Positions 23,935-35,110 of a stretch of DNA of 64,000 bases are shown one piece after another. Position 1 is the stretch's first letter, and every line of letters begins with the position of its first letter. The stretch comes from Microglena sp. YARC (Eukaryota; Chlorophyta; Chlorophyceae; Chlamydomonadales; Chlamydomonadaceae): assembly GCA_022414725.1 (NCBI GenBank), contig CM039464.1, positions 60,371,908 to 60,435,907 of the forward strand, written 5' to 3'. The notes under the pieces were generated by a model. That model did no database searches. It was not told where the DNA came from and was given only the letters and a program-made list of their open reading frames with translations. Both the position numbers and the translations under genes were made by a program.

Positions 23935-25984
23935 GCCATCCATCATCTCACTCCAGTTCAGTCGCATCCATCCATCCATCATGCATCATCATTCCTCATC
24001 CCTCCATCCATCCTCATCCATCTCCATTCATCTCCATTCCATCATCCATCCATCCATCCATGCATCCATCTATCCTATCCTCATCCATCCTCATCTCATC
24101 CATCTCATCCATCATCCATGGCCATCCATCCTCTCATCATCATCTCCATCATCCATCATCGCATCCATCCATTCCATCCATCTCCTCCATCATCCTCATC
24201 CATCATCCATCTCCATCCATCTCCATACCATCCATTCATCCTATCATCCTCATCATCCATCATCTCTCCTCCTCATACATCCAACCATCTCATTGAATCA
24301 TCTCCATCATCTCCATCCATCTCATCATCCATCTCATCCATCCTCCATCCACATCATCATTCCATGCATGCATCATCATCCATCCATCCATCCATCCTCC
24401 ATCTCCATCCTCGCCATATCCATACATCCACCATCCACCACCATCCATACATCCATCCATCCATCATCCTCCATCCATCATCCATCCTCTCCATGCCATC
24501 CATCATCCATTCCATCCATGCTCATAACCATCTCCCTCATATCATTCATTCCATTTCCCATCTCCAACATCCATCCCCATCCATCATCCATCCATCCATC
24601 ATCTTCCATCCATCCATCCATCCATCCATCCATCCATCCATATCATCCATCCATCCATCTCCATCATCCATATCCACCATCCATCCATCCATCCACCATG
24701 CCATCCATACCATCCATCCATGCATCCATGCCATCTCCATTCCATCCATCCATCCATCCATCCATCATCCATCCATCCCATCCATCCATGCCCATTCCAT
24801 CCATCCATCCATCCTCCGTCATCCATCCATCCATCATCCCATTCCATCCATCCTGACCCTCCATCCCATCCATCCATCCATCCATCCATCCATCCATCCA
24901 TCCATTCCATCCATCCATCCATCCAATCCATCCACTCCATCCATCCATCCATCCATCCATCATCATCCACATCCATCCATTCCATCCATCCATCCATCCA
25001 ATCCATCCATTCCATCCATCCATCCACCATCCATCCATCCATCCATCCAGTCGCATCCATCATCCATCATCCATCATCATCCATCCATCCATCCATCCAT
25101 CATCCATACCACCATGCCATCCATCCATGCAATCATGCCATTCCAATATCATCCCATCCATTCCATCCATGCGCCTCAGCCATCCATCATCCATCATCCC
25201 ATCCATTCCACCATCCATTCCATCCATCCCATCCATCCATTCATCCCTCCATCCATCCATCCCATCCATCCCATCCACCACATCCATCCATCCCATGCCA
25301 TCCATAACCATCCATCCATCCATCATCCATCCAATGCCATCCATCCATCCATCATCCATCGCTCCATCCATGCTCATCATCCATCCAATACCAAGGCCAT
25401 CCATTCCATCCATCCATCCATCCATCCATCCATCCATCCATCCATCCATCCATCCATCCATCCCATTCATCCATCCATCCATCCATCCATCCATCCATCC
25501 ATACCATCCATCCATCCATCCATCCATACCATCCATTCCATCCATCCATCGAGGGAGTCCATCCATCCATCCATCCATCCATCCATCCATCCATCCATCC
25601 ATCCATCCATCCAATCATCATCCATCCATCCATCATCTAACTCATCCATCCATCCATCCATCCATACCAGCATCATCCATCATCCATCCATGCATCCATC
25701 CATCCATCAATCCATCCATCCATCATCCATCATGCCATCCATCCATCATCATCCATCGATCATCCTCCATCCATCCATCCATCCATCCATCCATTCCATC
25801 CATCATCCATCCATCCATCCATCCATCCATCCATCCATCCATCCATCCATCCATCCATCCATCCATCCCATCCATCCATTCATCCATCAATCCATCCATC
25901 CATCCATCCTCCATCCATCATCCATCCAGCCATCCAATCATCAGCATCCATCCATCCATCCATCCAGCCATCCATTCATTCATC
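23935..25984. repeat. CCAT tetranucleotide domain (right copy)
   Basis: About 2 kb of CCAT repeats. It is impure, with CATC and CTC breaks up to about 24650, then long clean runs, for example about 25400-25620 and 25800-25870. Open frames such as IHPSIHPS on plus or DGWMDGWM on minus are by-products. Confidence 0.95.
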
Positions 25985-26025
25985 ATTCATGCATCCAGCC
26001 AGCCAGCCAGCCAGCCAGCCAGCAG

Positions 26026-26057
<32 letters not shown>

Positions 26058-26075
26058 AGCAGCCAGCCAGCAGCT

Positions 26076-26114
<39 letters not shown>

Positions 26115-26455
26115 AGCCAGCCACCCTTTCTCCCTCCCTCCCTCTCCTCCTCCTCCCTCTCCTCCCTCCCTCCCTCCTCTCCCTCCCACCCCTCCCTCCC
26201 TCCTCCCTCCCCCTCCCTCCCTCCTCCTCCTTCCCTCCCTCCTCCCTCCCTCCCTCCCTCCCTTCCCTCCTCCCTCCCCTCCCTCCTCCCTCTCCCTCCC
26301 TCCCTCACCCTCCTCCTCCCTCCCTCCCTCCCTCCCTCCCTCCCTCCGCCTCCTCCCTCCCTCCCTCCCTCCCTCCCTCCCTCCTCCCTCCCTCCCTCCC
26401 TCCCTCCCTCCCTCCCTCCCTTTCCTCCCTCCTCCTCCTCCCTTCTTCCCATCCA
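25985..26455. repeat. CAGC domain then CCCT domain (right copy)
   Basis: CAGC/CCAG units (25985-26125) switch directly to CCCT units (26125-26455), which end at the exon acceptor region CTATTTATTTGTTGCACAG. The CAGC domain is 140 bp here against about 450 bp in the left copy, so the two differ in length as well as accuracy. Confidence 0.92.
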
Positions 26456-26491
26456 TCCTTGTAATGCTCCTCCTATTTATTTGTTGCACAG

Positions 26492-26738
26492 GATGGCTGA
26501 ACCTGGCTCATCAGGTCATGCAACAGCTCGCTTTTGGAGGCATGACATGCATATGGGGGACACCCTTGTGTATAACCCGGACACCGTGATGCTGAAGCAC
26601 GTGCATCAGCAGCTTGTCTTCTGTGTGTTGGGCAAGGATGCTGTGCAAGGTAACTGCCTTGAGGAGAGCAAGATCTTGGTCTTTCAGCAGTTGCAAGCAG
26701 GGGCCACGATTACGTATCGCAACTCAAAAGGTGGGTTT
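26492..26738 (+). CDS. Exon of a gene of unknown function (first visible exon)
   Basis: Follows a TTGTTGCACAG acceptor. An ATG at 26493 opens [18 protein letters not shown], with [40 protein letters not shown] and [16 protein letters not shown] further on. The donor is either AAAAG/GTGGGT at 26731 or, closer to consensus, TTT/GTAAGTAGG at 26739. It could be a first coding exon or an internal one, since an AG precedes the ATG directly. I do not recognise the family. Conserved-looking codon content and an imperfect second copy at 21483 support real coding. It is enclosed by CCCT repeats upstream and TAGG repeats downstream. Confidence 0.65.
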
Positions 26739-27624
26739 GTAAGTAGGTTGGTAGGTTGGTGTGTTAGCAGTCTGGTATAAAGTTAGATAGGTGGGTGGGT
26801 GGGAAAGTAGGTAGTTAGGTTGATAGGTTGTATGTGTGTTAGTAGTCAGATAGGAAGTTAGGTTAGTGGGTGGGTATTTAGGTAAGTAGGTAGGTAGGTA
26901 GGTACTAGGTAGGTTTGTAGGCCGGCTGGCTGGTAGGTAGGTTGGTGAGTAGGTTTGTAGGGTTTAGTATGTAGGTAGTTATGTATGGTGGGGTATGCAC
27001 CTAGGTATGTAGTAGGTAAGTGGGTGGGTATTTAGGTAAGTAGGTAGGTAGGGAGGTACTAGGTAGGTAGGTAGGTTGTTACTACTAGGTAGGTTGGTAG
27101 GCCGGCTGGCTGGTAGGTAGGTTGGTGAGTAGGTTTGTAGGGTTTAGTATGTAATCCAAATGAAATCAACAAAAGGCCTGTAATGCCTTAAAACTTATTT
27201 GTGACTTGATCATGTGATCCGACAAAAAATCACTTAAAGGCCTATAATGCCTTAAAACTTATTTGTTACGGATCATGTGATCCGAAGAAAATCACAAAAA
27301 GGCAAAAAATGTCTTCAAACTAACTTATCCGATGCACAACTCCCTCCCTCCCTCCCTCCCTCCCCCCCTACCCCCCTCCCCCCCTCCCCGTCCCCCCTTC
27401 CATCCCTCCCTCCCACCATCATCCCTCCCTCAATGTCTCCCTACATTTATCATACACAATCCCTCCATCCATCCATCCCCCCCCCCTAACACTCAACTCC
27501 CTCCCTCCCTCCCTCCTCCCTCCCCCTCCCCTCGTCCCCTCCCTCCCTCAATCATCCCCCCCTCCATGTCTCCCTCAATTTATCCCACACAACCACCTCC
27601 CTCCCTCCACCCTTATCCCACACC

Positions 27625-27675
<51 letters not shown>

Positions 27676-27682
27676 TTACATC
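26739..27682. repeat. Intron of TAGG, 66 bp and CCCT repeats ending in poly-C
   Basis: TAGG tetramers (26739-27150), 66 bp repeats (27150-27330), CCCT repeats (27330-27625), then about 47 C with no interruption (27625-27671). On the plus strand I find no AG dinucleotide between about 27330 and the next coding block, so that exon's acceptor is missing, collapsed in the poly-C, or unusual. Confidence 0.85.
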
Positions 27683-27819
27683 CATCCCTGGACCTTTTTG
27701 GCGGACACATGTGGTAATGCGAGCGAGGGAACACCTTGCGTGTTCACCAAGCTCATGTACCCTGGGCGAATCTACGTCAGCCCCCCTGGCTACATGCACG
27801 GAGTTATGAACTTACGATT
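27683..27819 (+). CDS. Exon with possible JmjC/cupin-like C-terminal segment
   Basis: The frame reads PWTFLADTCGNASEGTPCVF, then TKLMYPGRIYVSPPGYMHGV and MNLRL. It ends at a strong GTAAGTATA donor (27820). The G-x-I-Y-V-x-P-P-G-Y-x-H-x-V-x-N pattern resembles the strand and distal metal-binding histidine of JmjC/cupin folds, where PPG-x-x-H-x-V-x-N is common. This is a motif-level impression only: the earlier HxD metal site is not visible in the exons I can see. The 5' boundary is not defined because no AG lies upstream within about 350 bp. Phase 2 at the donor matches the next exon. Confidence 0.55.
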
Positions 27820-28387
27820 GTAAGTATATTTATGTTGTTCATGTTACATGTGCTTTTCATCGTCTTATGTTTATGTTTGTATGTTTATGTTATATGCTTA
27901 TTTTATATGTTTATGTTATATGCTTATGTTTATGCTTATGTTTATGCATATGTTATATGTTTATGCTTATGTTATATGTTTATGCTTGTGTTATATGTGT
28001 ATGCATATGTTATATATTTATGCTTATGTTATATGCTTATGTTTATGTTATATGCTTATGTTATATGTTTATGCTTATGTTTATGCTTGTGTTATATGTT
28101 TATGCTTGTGTTATATGTTTATGCATATGTTATATGTTTATGCTTATGTTATATTTTTATGCTTATGTTTATGTTATATGTTTATGCTTATGTTTATGTT
28201 ATATGCTTATGTTATATGCTTATGTTTATGTTATATGTTTATGCTTATGTTTATGTTATATGCTTATGTTATATGTTTATGCTTATGTTATATGTTTATG
28301 TTTATACATATGTTATATGTTTATGTTTATGCTTGTTATCGTCTTATATTTATGTTTTTTATCTGGAATGTTTTGTCAACCACGCAG
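27820..28387. repeat. TTATGY-repeat intron
   Basis: A 568 bp intron between a GTAAGTATA donor and a CCACGCAG acceptor, filled with TTATGT / TTATGC / TTATAT hexamers. These form 20-30 bp higher units such as TATGTTTATGCTTATGTTA. Confidence 0.85.
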
Positions 28388-28562
28388 GTGTGGAAATTTG
28401 GCTGTCGAGTACGTCAGGCCGACCGAGGTGGTACACTGTGCCGTGTACTCCCGCAAGCCAGGGAGCGAGACATTCGGAGCTACCTCTTCCGAGGACTACG
28501 CTGACATCTTTTGGGGTGTTTTTTATGTGTTACGCATATGTTACCAATTTGGTATCATATGA
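28388..28562 (+). CDS. Probable terminal exon of the same unknown gene
   Basis: Joined in phase to 27819 it gives CGNLAVEYVRPTEVVHCAVY, then SRKPGSETFGATSSEDYADI and FWGVFYVL. It stops at TGA, 28560-28562. The cysteine-rich junction (RL-CGNLAVEY) continues the strand that follows the PPGYMHGVMN motif. A shorter exon ending at one of the GTGTTT or GTGTTA sites near 28515-28530 is possible, because the last 15 residues are hydrophobic and low in conservation signals. No poly(A) signal stands out downstream. Confidence 0.55.
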
Positions 28563-29640
28563 TTCAGTCACTTAGTAGACGGTCAGGTCCAAGTTAAGGG
28601 GCTAAGCAGTCGTTGCCCTATTAGAGGTCATGATTGCCCTTACTTGGTTACCATAAAGTTGATAGTCAAAAATCAACCCTGATCCCGAGGTTTTTCCTTG
28701 AGTCCTAATAAATTGGTGGTTTGCCATAGGGGCTTATCATTGGGATTCAAGGTTTTTTCCCTCTCAATAGTTGTAGTCGTGACTGAATTTTGTTCGTGTG
28801 TGCTAATTTATTATTAGACCCACCCGAGTGAGGTGAATATATTCCATGTTGTCAATATGGAATATAATGGTTTCTTTGACAAGGATCACGTGTGAATATT
28901 TTGTTTCATATTAGGTTTAAGTTATGCGTTACGGTAGTAAAGACGAACTACGTACAAAGTGACCTTCTGGTCATCAACACACGTCAGTCGTTCCTCCCCG
29001 CCCTTAACTTTATTAAGGGTAGGTAGGGGTAACTTGTTCATCGTTTCTGTTTAGGATTATCTCATAGGTGCTCATTTCCCATTGTAACTAGTCTCGGAAT
29101 TCAATGTTGCTCTTGCTTCTCTTTCGTTGTCTCCCTTTCCAAGTACGACAATTTATTAATCCAACCAGGCAGTGCGTGCTTCCTGCCTCCCAGCCCCCCT
29201 CATAAAATTAGATTCACGTATGGGGTTAGTAGTAAGTAGAGACTTATGCGGCAGTGGTGTCAATACGAGCCCCATGGCATTTATTCCCCGTTAGCAACCT
29301 TTCCCAAAACGCTAATGCATTATTCGAACCAGGTGGTCCTTGGTGCCTCCCAGCCCGGCTAAGTAAATTCGTTCATTAGTTTTAATTAATTAGATTCACG
29401 TATGGGGTTAGAGAGTTATGCAGCAGTGGTGTCAATACGAGCCTTATGGCATTTATTCCCCGTCAACAACCTTTCCCAAAACGCTAACAAGTAATTGTAA
29501 GCTTTACCAGTTACATAATTGAGAGTAAGAACTATGTACATTTGCTCCTACCTATACTATAATGAACTTAGAATGTAATCCATGTCCATGGATTCATGGA
29601 TGGATTGACAATACGTGCAACCCCCCCAACTAAGGGTTTG
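28563..29640. repeat. Intergenic sequence with a two-copy tandem repeat of about 170 bp
   Basis: No gene is supported in this stretch. Units at about 29151-29315 and 29318-29490 share AGATTCACGTATGGGGTTAG, GTGGTGTCAATACGAGCC and ACCTTTCCCAAAACGCTAA. Their starts also match (CCTCCCAGCCC). They may be an LTR or subterminal remnant belonging to the adjacent gypsy element, but no element end can be drawn. Confidence 0.6.
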
Positions 29641-30294
29641 CATTATCAGCATTTAGTGACAAGGTTCGACATGAACCTTTTTAGACAATTTGTCTTCGAA
29701 AACAGCGATGGCATCATGGCCAAACGTTGTAGGCGGAAGCGCTGTAATGAGGTCCGTGGAGACGCACTCCCAGAATTTCTCAGGAATCTTCACGGGAACC
29801 ATGGTACCGTTTGGCTTCGCGTTACCTAGTTTGTTCGTTTGGCACTAATGGCACTGCTGGACGAAGGTAGTCACGCCTGCCGTGACTTTTGCCCAAGTAA
29901 AAGTGCGTGTGACAAGTTCCAACGTCTTGGTGCGACCGCAATGGCCCATGTATACCAGATCGTGGGCTTCGCGGATAATATCCAGGCGAAGTGCAGCGTC
30001 CAGTGGTACACATAAAAAATTGCGTCCTTACTTGTTCTTCTTGAACCAGTACCCGGATCTGGAAAATTTATCACGGAGGCGCTTGCAGCCCGGCGTGAAG
30101 TTAGAGTCCGTTTTGTATCCCGCTAAAATTCTATCCATGATAGATAAAGAGGGGGGAGCCGATGCCAAGGGCATCGGATGTCTGCGTTGTCGCTTTTCTT
30201 TGACCGGAACCGAAGGGACGGGTAGTACCGTCGGTGGTCGGGGTAGTATATCAACGACCGTGGGGCCGACCGCTTTTTCGATCGAGGACGTCAT
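29640..30294 (-). pseudogene. gypsy integrase, N-terminal part, truncated and interrupted
   Basis: After an arginine/proline-rich linker (30294-30060) comes an HHCC zinc domain with HDLVYMGHCGRTKTLEL and a later C-x-x-C. It is broken by a TAA at 30028-30030 and a TAG between the two cysteines near 29848. The core begins with the sequence around ECVSTDLITALP, holding the first catalytic Asp, followed by FGHDAIAVF and KLSK, where strand 2 of the fold is expected. It stops at a TAA after VHVEPCH, so the second Asp and the Glu are absent. The ATG at 30294 overlaps the RNase H stop as ATGA. Confidence 0.85.
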
Positions 30295-31664
30295 TCGCTG
30301 ACCAAAAGAGAGAAAACCAACAGCTGGTGCGCAACGGTGACGTCGGCGGGGGCGGAGAGGTTGGAGTTGCGACAGACTGGGTCTGCCATATTATTGCGAC
30401 CTGCGTGATACTCCCAAGTATAGCTAAAAGGCGCAAGGTCCTCCTGCCATCGTCCCATGCGTCGCGAAAGGACCACCTTGGTATCGAAGTACGTGAGCGG
30501 ATTGTGGTCTGTGACCAATGTCATGTGTGAACCTTCGAGGTAGCATCGCCACTCGGTTAATGCGTGGACGATCGCCAGCATTTCCTGTTCCGTCGTAGTA
30601 CAATTCAGCTCCGCTGGAGTATACTTCTTGCTGGCGAAGGCGATGGGGTGTTTATCTTGTAAGAGCACCGCGCCTGCTGTACCAAGTAACAATGCGTCGG
30701 TAATGACTTCGAATGGTTTGCTAAAATCCGGAAGTGCGAGGACTTGGGCGGACAGCAAGGCTTCTTTGAGGCCTTCGAATGCGACGAGATGTTCATGTTT
30801 GAACATGGTGCCTAGCTCACCCTTGATGTTAGACAAGGTTTGAAGAGGGGCAGCGAGGAAAGAATATCCTTGGATAAACTTGCGAAAATAATTGCACAAA
30901 CCGAGGAATGAGCCGATCTGTTTTTCCGTTTTCGGAGTTGGCCAGTCCCGGACTGTGCCAACCTTTTTCGGATCAACTTTGATTCCGTCGCGTCCAATGT
31001 AATGACCCAGGAATTTAACTTCCGTTTTGTTGAATGAACATTTGGATAGCTTTGCGTAGAATTCGTTGTCCTGGAGGACCTGGAGGACCGTGGCCAAGTT
31101 GGCCAAGTGTTCCGCCGGCGTGCGTCCGTAAACCAAGATATTGTCCAAGTAGACCACGACGAACTTGTGCAAGTAGGGCGCGAATATCTGGTTCATGACT
31201 GCTTGGAATGTGGCCGGCGCGTTCGCCAAACCCATCCCAAGGACATTAAATTCAAACTGACCCATCGGGGTCGTGAATGCAGTCTTCGGAGCGTCCTCGT
31301 CCGAAATTCGTATTTGATAATAACCAGACGTGAGGTCTAGGGAACTAAACAAAGTAGCTCCACCTAAACGATCAATGGTCTCGTCTATGCGGGGAAGGGG
31401 ATACCTATTTTTAATCGTAATGTTGTTGAGTGCCCGCCAATCGCTAACAACACGGTATCCCGTTCCACCCGGCTTCGCGATGATCATAATTGGCGCTCCG
31501 TACGGGGTCGAGCTCGGGGCGATGAAGCCTTGTTGTAAAAGGTCGGAGACATATTCTTCACAGAGCAGGGTTTCAGCCGGACTCATGCGACGATTCCTAC
31601 GATACGGAGCGTAAGCATTGTCTTCCGTTTTAATGACGTGAGGTATGACTCGATGGTTAGGAGT
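30291..31664 (-). pseudogene. gypsy reverse transcriptase and RNase H
   Basis: A long open frame. Gypsy sequence starts at LMGTPNHRVIPHVIK; the open frame runs on upstream to 31778 only because the LINE tail happens to be open, giving a spurious N-terminus with four F residues. RT motifs in order: PYGAPIMIIAKPGG, RVVSDWRALN, FSSLDLTSGYYQI (first catalytic Asp), TPMGQFEFNVLGMGLANAPA, then VVVYLDNILVYG. The last is the YxDD box with its second Asp changed to Asn (codon at about 31142), so polymerase activity is not expected. RNase H follows with VITDALLLG, TTTEQEMLAIVHAL and VTDHNPL, keeping plausible catalytic acids. The frame ends TGA at 30291. Confidence 0.92.
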
Positions 31665-31774
31665 TCCCATCAGCAAAAAAAAAAAAAAAGATAACGCCTG
31701 GAGGGGCGTGGTGTTAAGGGGACCCTCCCGTACGCCGCAGCTGGGGAAAGTCACCATGGCAGACATAGTAAGTG

Positions 31775-32393
31775 TCACCCTCCAGGCGGGAGGGACTCCT
31801 TCATGCGACGTGTGGCAAGAATGCTGGTATAGGAGGCGATAGATTCTCTGTGCAGCTTAGAGATGAGTTTGTCTACGTGTTCGCGACTGATCCCTAAGGT
31901 GGAGAGATTGGTAAGAGTTGTGATTGGTATGGTACCAGTGGTACCTATTGTGAAGACTAGGTAGTGGACAAGGAGTCCTTGTTGTTGAAGGATACGTTGG
32001 AGCTCCTTATGCTGAACGCTCTTTTCCTGGAATTTGATGGTTAGGTGGTTAGTGTCTGAGCAGTAGCCCAGTTCAACTAGGTAGGCTTTTCTTGGTTTGG
32101 ATTCGTCGTCAATGAGGAGGAGATCAGGCCTGTATTTATCCCATGTGGCTTGGGGCAGATCGATTGAGGGTGGTTGGGGGCCTCGTGGGAATGTCGGATG
32201 TCGCTTCACAGGTGCCTGCATCCATGTACATGGGGAGAGCCCCCAGAGCTCCTTTGGCCACTGCCTTTTGGATGAGTTGGACCGCCTTATTATGTCTGTT
32301 GATATACATTCCTTTGAAGACATGGTGGCTGCACCCAGCAAGAATATGGCCAGCTCCGTCCTGTGCTTTTGCGACAAAGAGGGCAGTTATCAT
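31775..32393 (-). pseudogene. LINE C-terminal zinc-like motif and PD-(D/E)xK-like endonuclease
   Basis: Two overlapping frames. The first (32393 down) has DGAGHILAGCSH followed by MYINRHNKAV, the His/Cys segment that precedes the nuclease in restriction-enzyme-like LINEs; its leading CxxC is not recognisable. The second (32377-31775, 200 codons) has RPDLLLIDDES at residues 83-93 and AYLVELGYCSD at 99-109, giving the D...E-x-x pattern of a restriction-like fold, with a conserved-looking KFQEKSVQHKEL helix after it. This domain nicks target DNA for priming in related elements. A frameshift between the two frames means this copy is not functional. The stop TGA at 31775 leaves a roughly 95 bp 3' UTR. 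Confidence 0.7.
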
Positions 32394-32567
32394 CAGAGGG
32401 GGGGCTAGTGCTGTACCATAGGGGCGTTTGTATCTGTATGCCAGTTTCCTAGTCCATAAGCGTCCCCACCTAGCCTTGTGGATTTGTATTTTTTGCCACC
32501 ATTTGATGTCGGTGGATTGCCAGAAACGATTACTAGCCTGGGGGAGGAGGAAGGGGTTGGCTTGCTC

Positions 32568-33584
32568 TCACATGGAGGAGTATATGCCCGTGGTGTTGGC
32601 ATGCCCGGTGTGCAGGGGGGTGGGGAGGTTAGCCTTGATACCCTTGGTGAGATTGTTGGCCGGACGCTGGGGGGGCTGGTCCCCATTAATAGATTTGGGG
32701 GGCTGGACAGACGGCCAATGCATGTTGAGGTGCGCATGTTCCCCTGTTTTAACTGGCCCAATTTCATTGTATCCTGTCGTCGCTTCTTTCGCGAGCGTGT
32801 CTGCCTCGTCATTCCCTACGATTCCTGAGCGAGATCGGACCTTAAGCAGGCGTGTGGTAGCAGCAGCGTTGTGTCTGTTGATAATGTGGATGTCGATGTC
32901 TTGCAGGAGGTCGCGGTGTTTGTTTTCCCGGGTCCTGCTGGGACGGTAAATGTGCAGGTTAATGAGCTGCAAGGAGCATAAGCTGTCGGAGTAGATGGTG
33001 AGTTCTTCATCTATTTCGGAGTGTATGAGTGCTTGTTGGATTGCCACGAGTTCCGCGCGATTGATGTCGGCAGTGATGCCCTGTCCGCCAGGGTCTATGC
33101 GGAGGCAACGTGCAGCGCCCCTGGGGGAGTATACGCCTGCCCCTAGGCGTAGGACGCCTTCTTTGTCTATGATGGCACTTCCATCTGTGTATAGAGCGAA
33201 GCCTGGTGCTTGTAGGATAGCATGTGTGCACGGGAGCACGGGGGGTGTTATGGGTGTGGGGTCTATCTGCATGGGGGTGGGTTGTTGTGCCCAGGTCTTA
33301 AGGAGGGAGCTAAGTGCCTTGGGTAGGTGGGTGGTAGGGAGGCCCAATTGGGAGGGGGGGGGACCTGGTCGTGGGATGGAAGTGGCCCCCATGTCCCTCA
33401 TGGTTTGGGCCCATGTGGTGGGTGGGTTGTGGAGGTACTTGGCATGGCCAGCTGTGTTTGAGATGGCAATGAGTTTGTAGGTTCCTCTGTGTCTCTTGGC
33501 AGGGGTGAGTTTGCCCCCGTCCAGATTAGGGAGGGGGTGAGGGGTTTGGCCTTGGGAGGCAGAGTGGCTAGTTCCATAGCCCAT
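32568..33584 (-). pseudogene. LINE RNase H domain
   Basis: A 338-codon frame. Residues 130-268 form an RNase H: LYTDGSAI (Asp134), RAELVAIQQAL (Glu178), IYSDSLCSL (Asp200) and VRSRSGIVGNDEADTLA (Asp262). All four catalytic acids appear present. RNase H of this layout degrades the RNA strand of the element's hybrid. The N-terminal 125 residues are rich in Pro and Thr and match nothing I know. The C-terminal 70 residues form a Pro/Asn-rich linker toward the nuclease part. Confidence 0.85.
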
Positions 33585-34994
33585 GGGTGATTTAGGAGGG
33601 CGTTATGGGCATATGTGGGTTTGTGTGGGACCAAGAGGATGGTGCACGCGGGAATATCTAGGGTGTGAGCATGTATGGCACTGCCTAGTGCCCATCGAAC
33701 AGCCTTGTGGGCCTCTTCAGGGTTCTGGCTGGTGAGATGTGTGTTTCCCCCGTACCAAGGTTGGGAGTAGCAGTGGGGTCCTAAGCCAAACAGTTGGCCA
33801 ATGGGGGTGGGGGTGTTGCCCATGGGGAGGTGGGGACTCATTAGGAGGGGTGATGTGTCAAGGTCCGTTGTCATCCCCAGGGTGGACATAGCTTTGTGTA
33901 TGGCAGGGGAGATATTGGAGATGGTAGTGTCTTTGTGCTGTGATAGGAGGGTGGCTACGTCTCCAGCGAAGGTTCCTGTACTGTGGAGGGTCCAGAGGTG
34001 GGGAGAGTGTGCCTTGGTGGTATGGTATCTGTGGTGGAGGAGGTGGAGTTGGGAGAGGGGTATATGACCGACACATTGGCCTGTTGGTGAGTAGACGTAG
34101 GTGGTGTCTCCGTTGTTGAGTTGGGGGGGGATTTGGTGGTACCTGTCATTCAGTGTACCAGCCTGTATGTGGTATTTGCCGGGGGGGTGGATATCCCAGT
34201 CTGGGTGGTGGTCTGACGTGCTAATGATGAGGTTTTGCCTGAGTTCGCTGTACCATTTGGCATCAAACTCTCCTCCCTCCGCCCACTGTCCTTGTTGTTG
34301 GAGGTTAGTGAGGTGGAGGTCTTGTCTGGGTGGAATGGAGGGGTGGCGGCTTTGGGGGTAGATTCAGTGTTGTAGGCATGGAGGAGTTCCTGGAATCTGG
34401 TGGGACCAACCAGCAGGGTGATTTGTTCCTCTGTGAGATGGACGGGGGACCAAGTGACCACAATGGAGGTGGCAGAGGAGTAGGTGTGGGAATGCACGGG
34501 GAGGCCAGCAGATATGTAACAAGGGAGATGGTGGCAGAGAATGGTACATGGGGCTTTCTGGACCCTCCAATATCTGTGATGGGGGTTTCTCGGGGTTCGT
34601 TAGCCTTCCTCTTTTGGGCTCTGAAGCCCAGGAGGTGGGTCAGGCTGTGTTGGTTGCCATATAGGAGGTGGAGGAGCTTGGCTGGGGTTGGGGGAGCAAG
34701 AAGGTCTGGGGTAGAGACAGCATACACCAGGTCGTCGGGGGGGTTGTTCTTACGGATGGTGTGGTGTTTGTAGTAGGAGGCGTCAGTACATTTGTGGGTG
34801 TCATTTCTGATGAATTGCATTCTGGCAGTCCAAGCAATCTTGGGGTCAGTGCTCCAGGCTTGAGCATACTTGGTGGGGTGAAGATAGGACTCTCTGGCCC
34901 ACCACATGTGTGCATTGGAGGCAGGGATCTCCTCGATATTATGCGTGGGGGGCTGTGTTGTGGTTGGGGTACGGATGCCGGCATTGGGGGTCAA
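33398..34994 (-). pseudogene. LINE region upstream of RNase H, unknown function
   Basis: Several frames (34994-34305, 34497-34150, 33889-33398) carry what looks like one decayed protein with frameshifts. Readable patches are ARESYLHPTKYAQAWSTD, DDLVYAVSTPDLLAPPTPAK, HLTEEQITLLVGPTRFQELL and HKAVRWALGSAIHAHTLDIP. There is no YxDD box or any other RT motif, so this is not polymerase. It probably lies between RT and RNase H in the parent LINE. I cannot assign a function. Confidence 0.45.
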
Positions 34995-35110
34995 GGGTCG
35001 GGGCGGTACGGGGGCGGTGTCCCAGTTGTTAAGGTGGTGGCTGATAGTATATGTGGAGAACTTGGTAATGTGCCGTTGGGGGATGCGTAGGTGGAGTTCC
35101 CATCAGCAAA

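Larger units (their letters stand above)
31660..35110 (-). mobile_element. 5'-truncated LINE (RNase H plus restriction-like nuclease type) with 18 bp TSD
   Basis: The insert is 31678-35092. The 18 bp duplications GGAGTTCCCATCAGCAAA lie at 31660-31677 and 35093-35110, inside the gypsy codons for LLMGTP. On the sense (minus) strand the 3' end is GGCGTTATC followed by about 12 T. Only sequence downstream of where RT should be is present, so it is 5'-truncated, typical of target-primed reverse transcription. RNase H together with a C-terminal PD-(D/E)xK-like domain recalls Dualen/RandI-type green-algal LINEs; that clade name is inference. The last roughly 45 bases match the SINE tails. Confidence 0.85.

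Noticed and set aside
31665..31778. ATG at 31778 as the start of the gypsy RT
   Set aside because: That sequence belongs to the LINE 3' end and its T-tract; gypsy coding sequence begins at LLMGTP.
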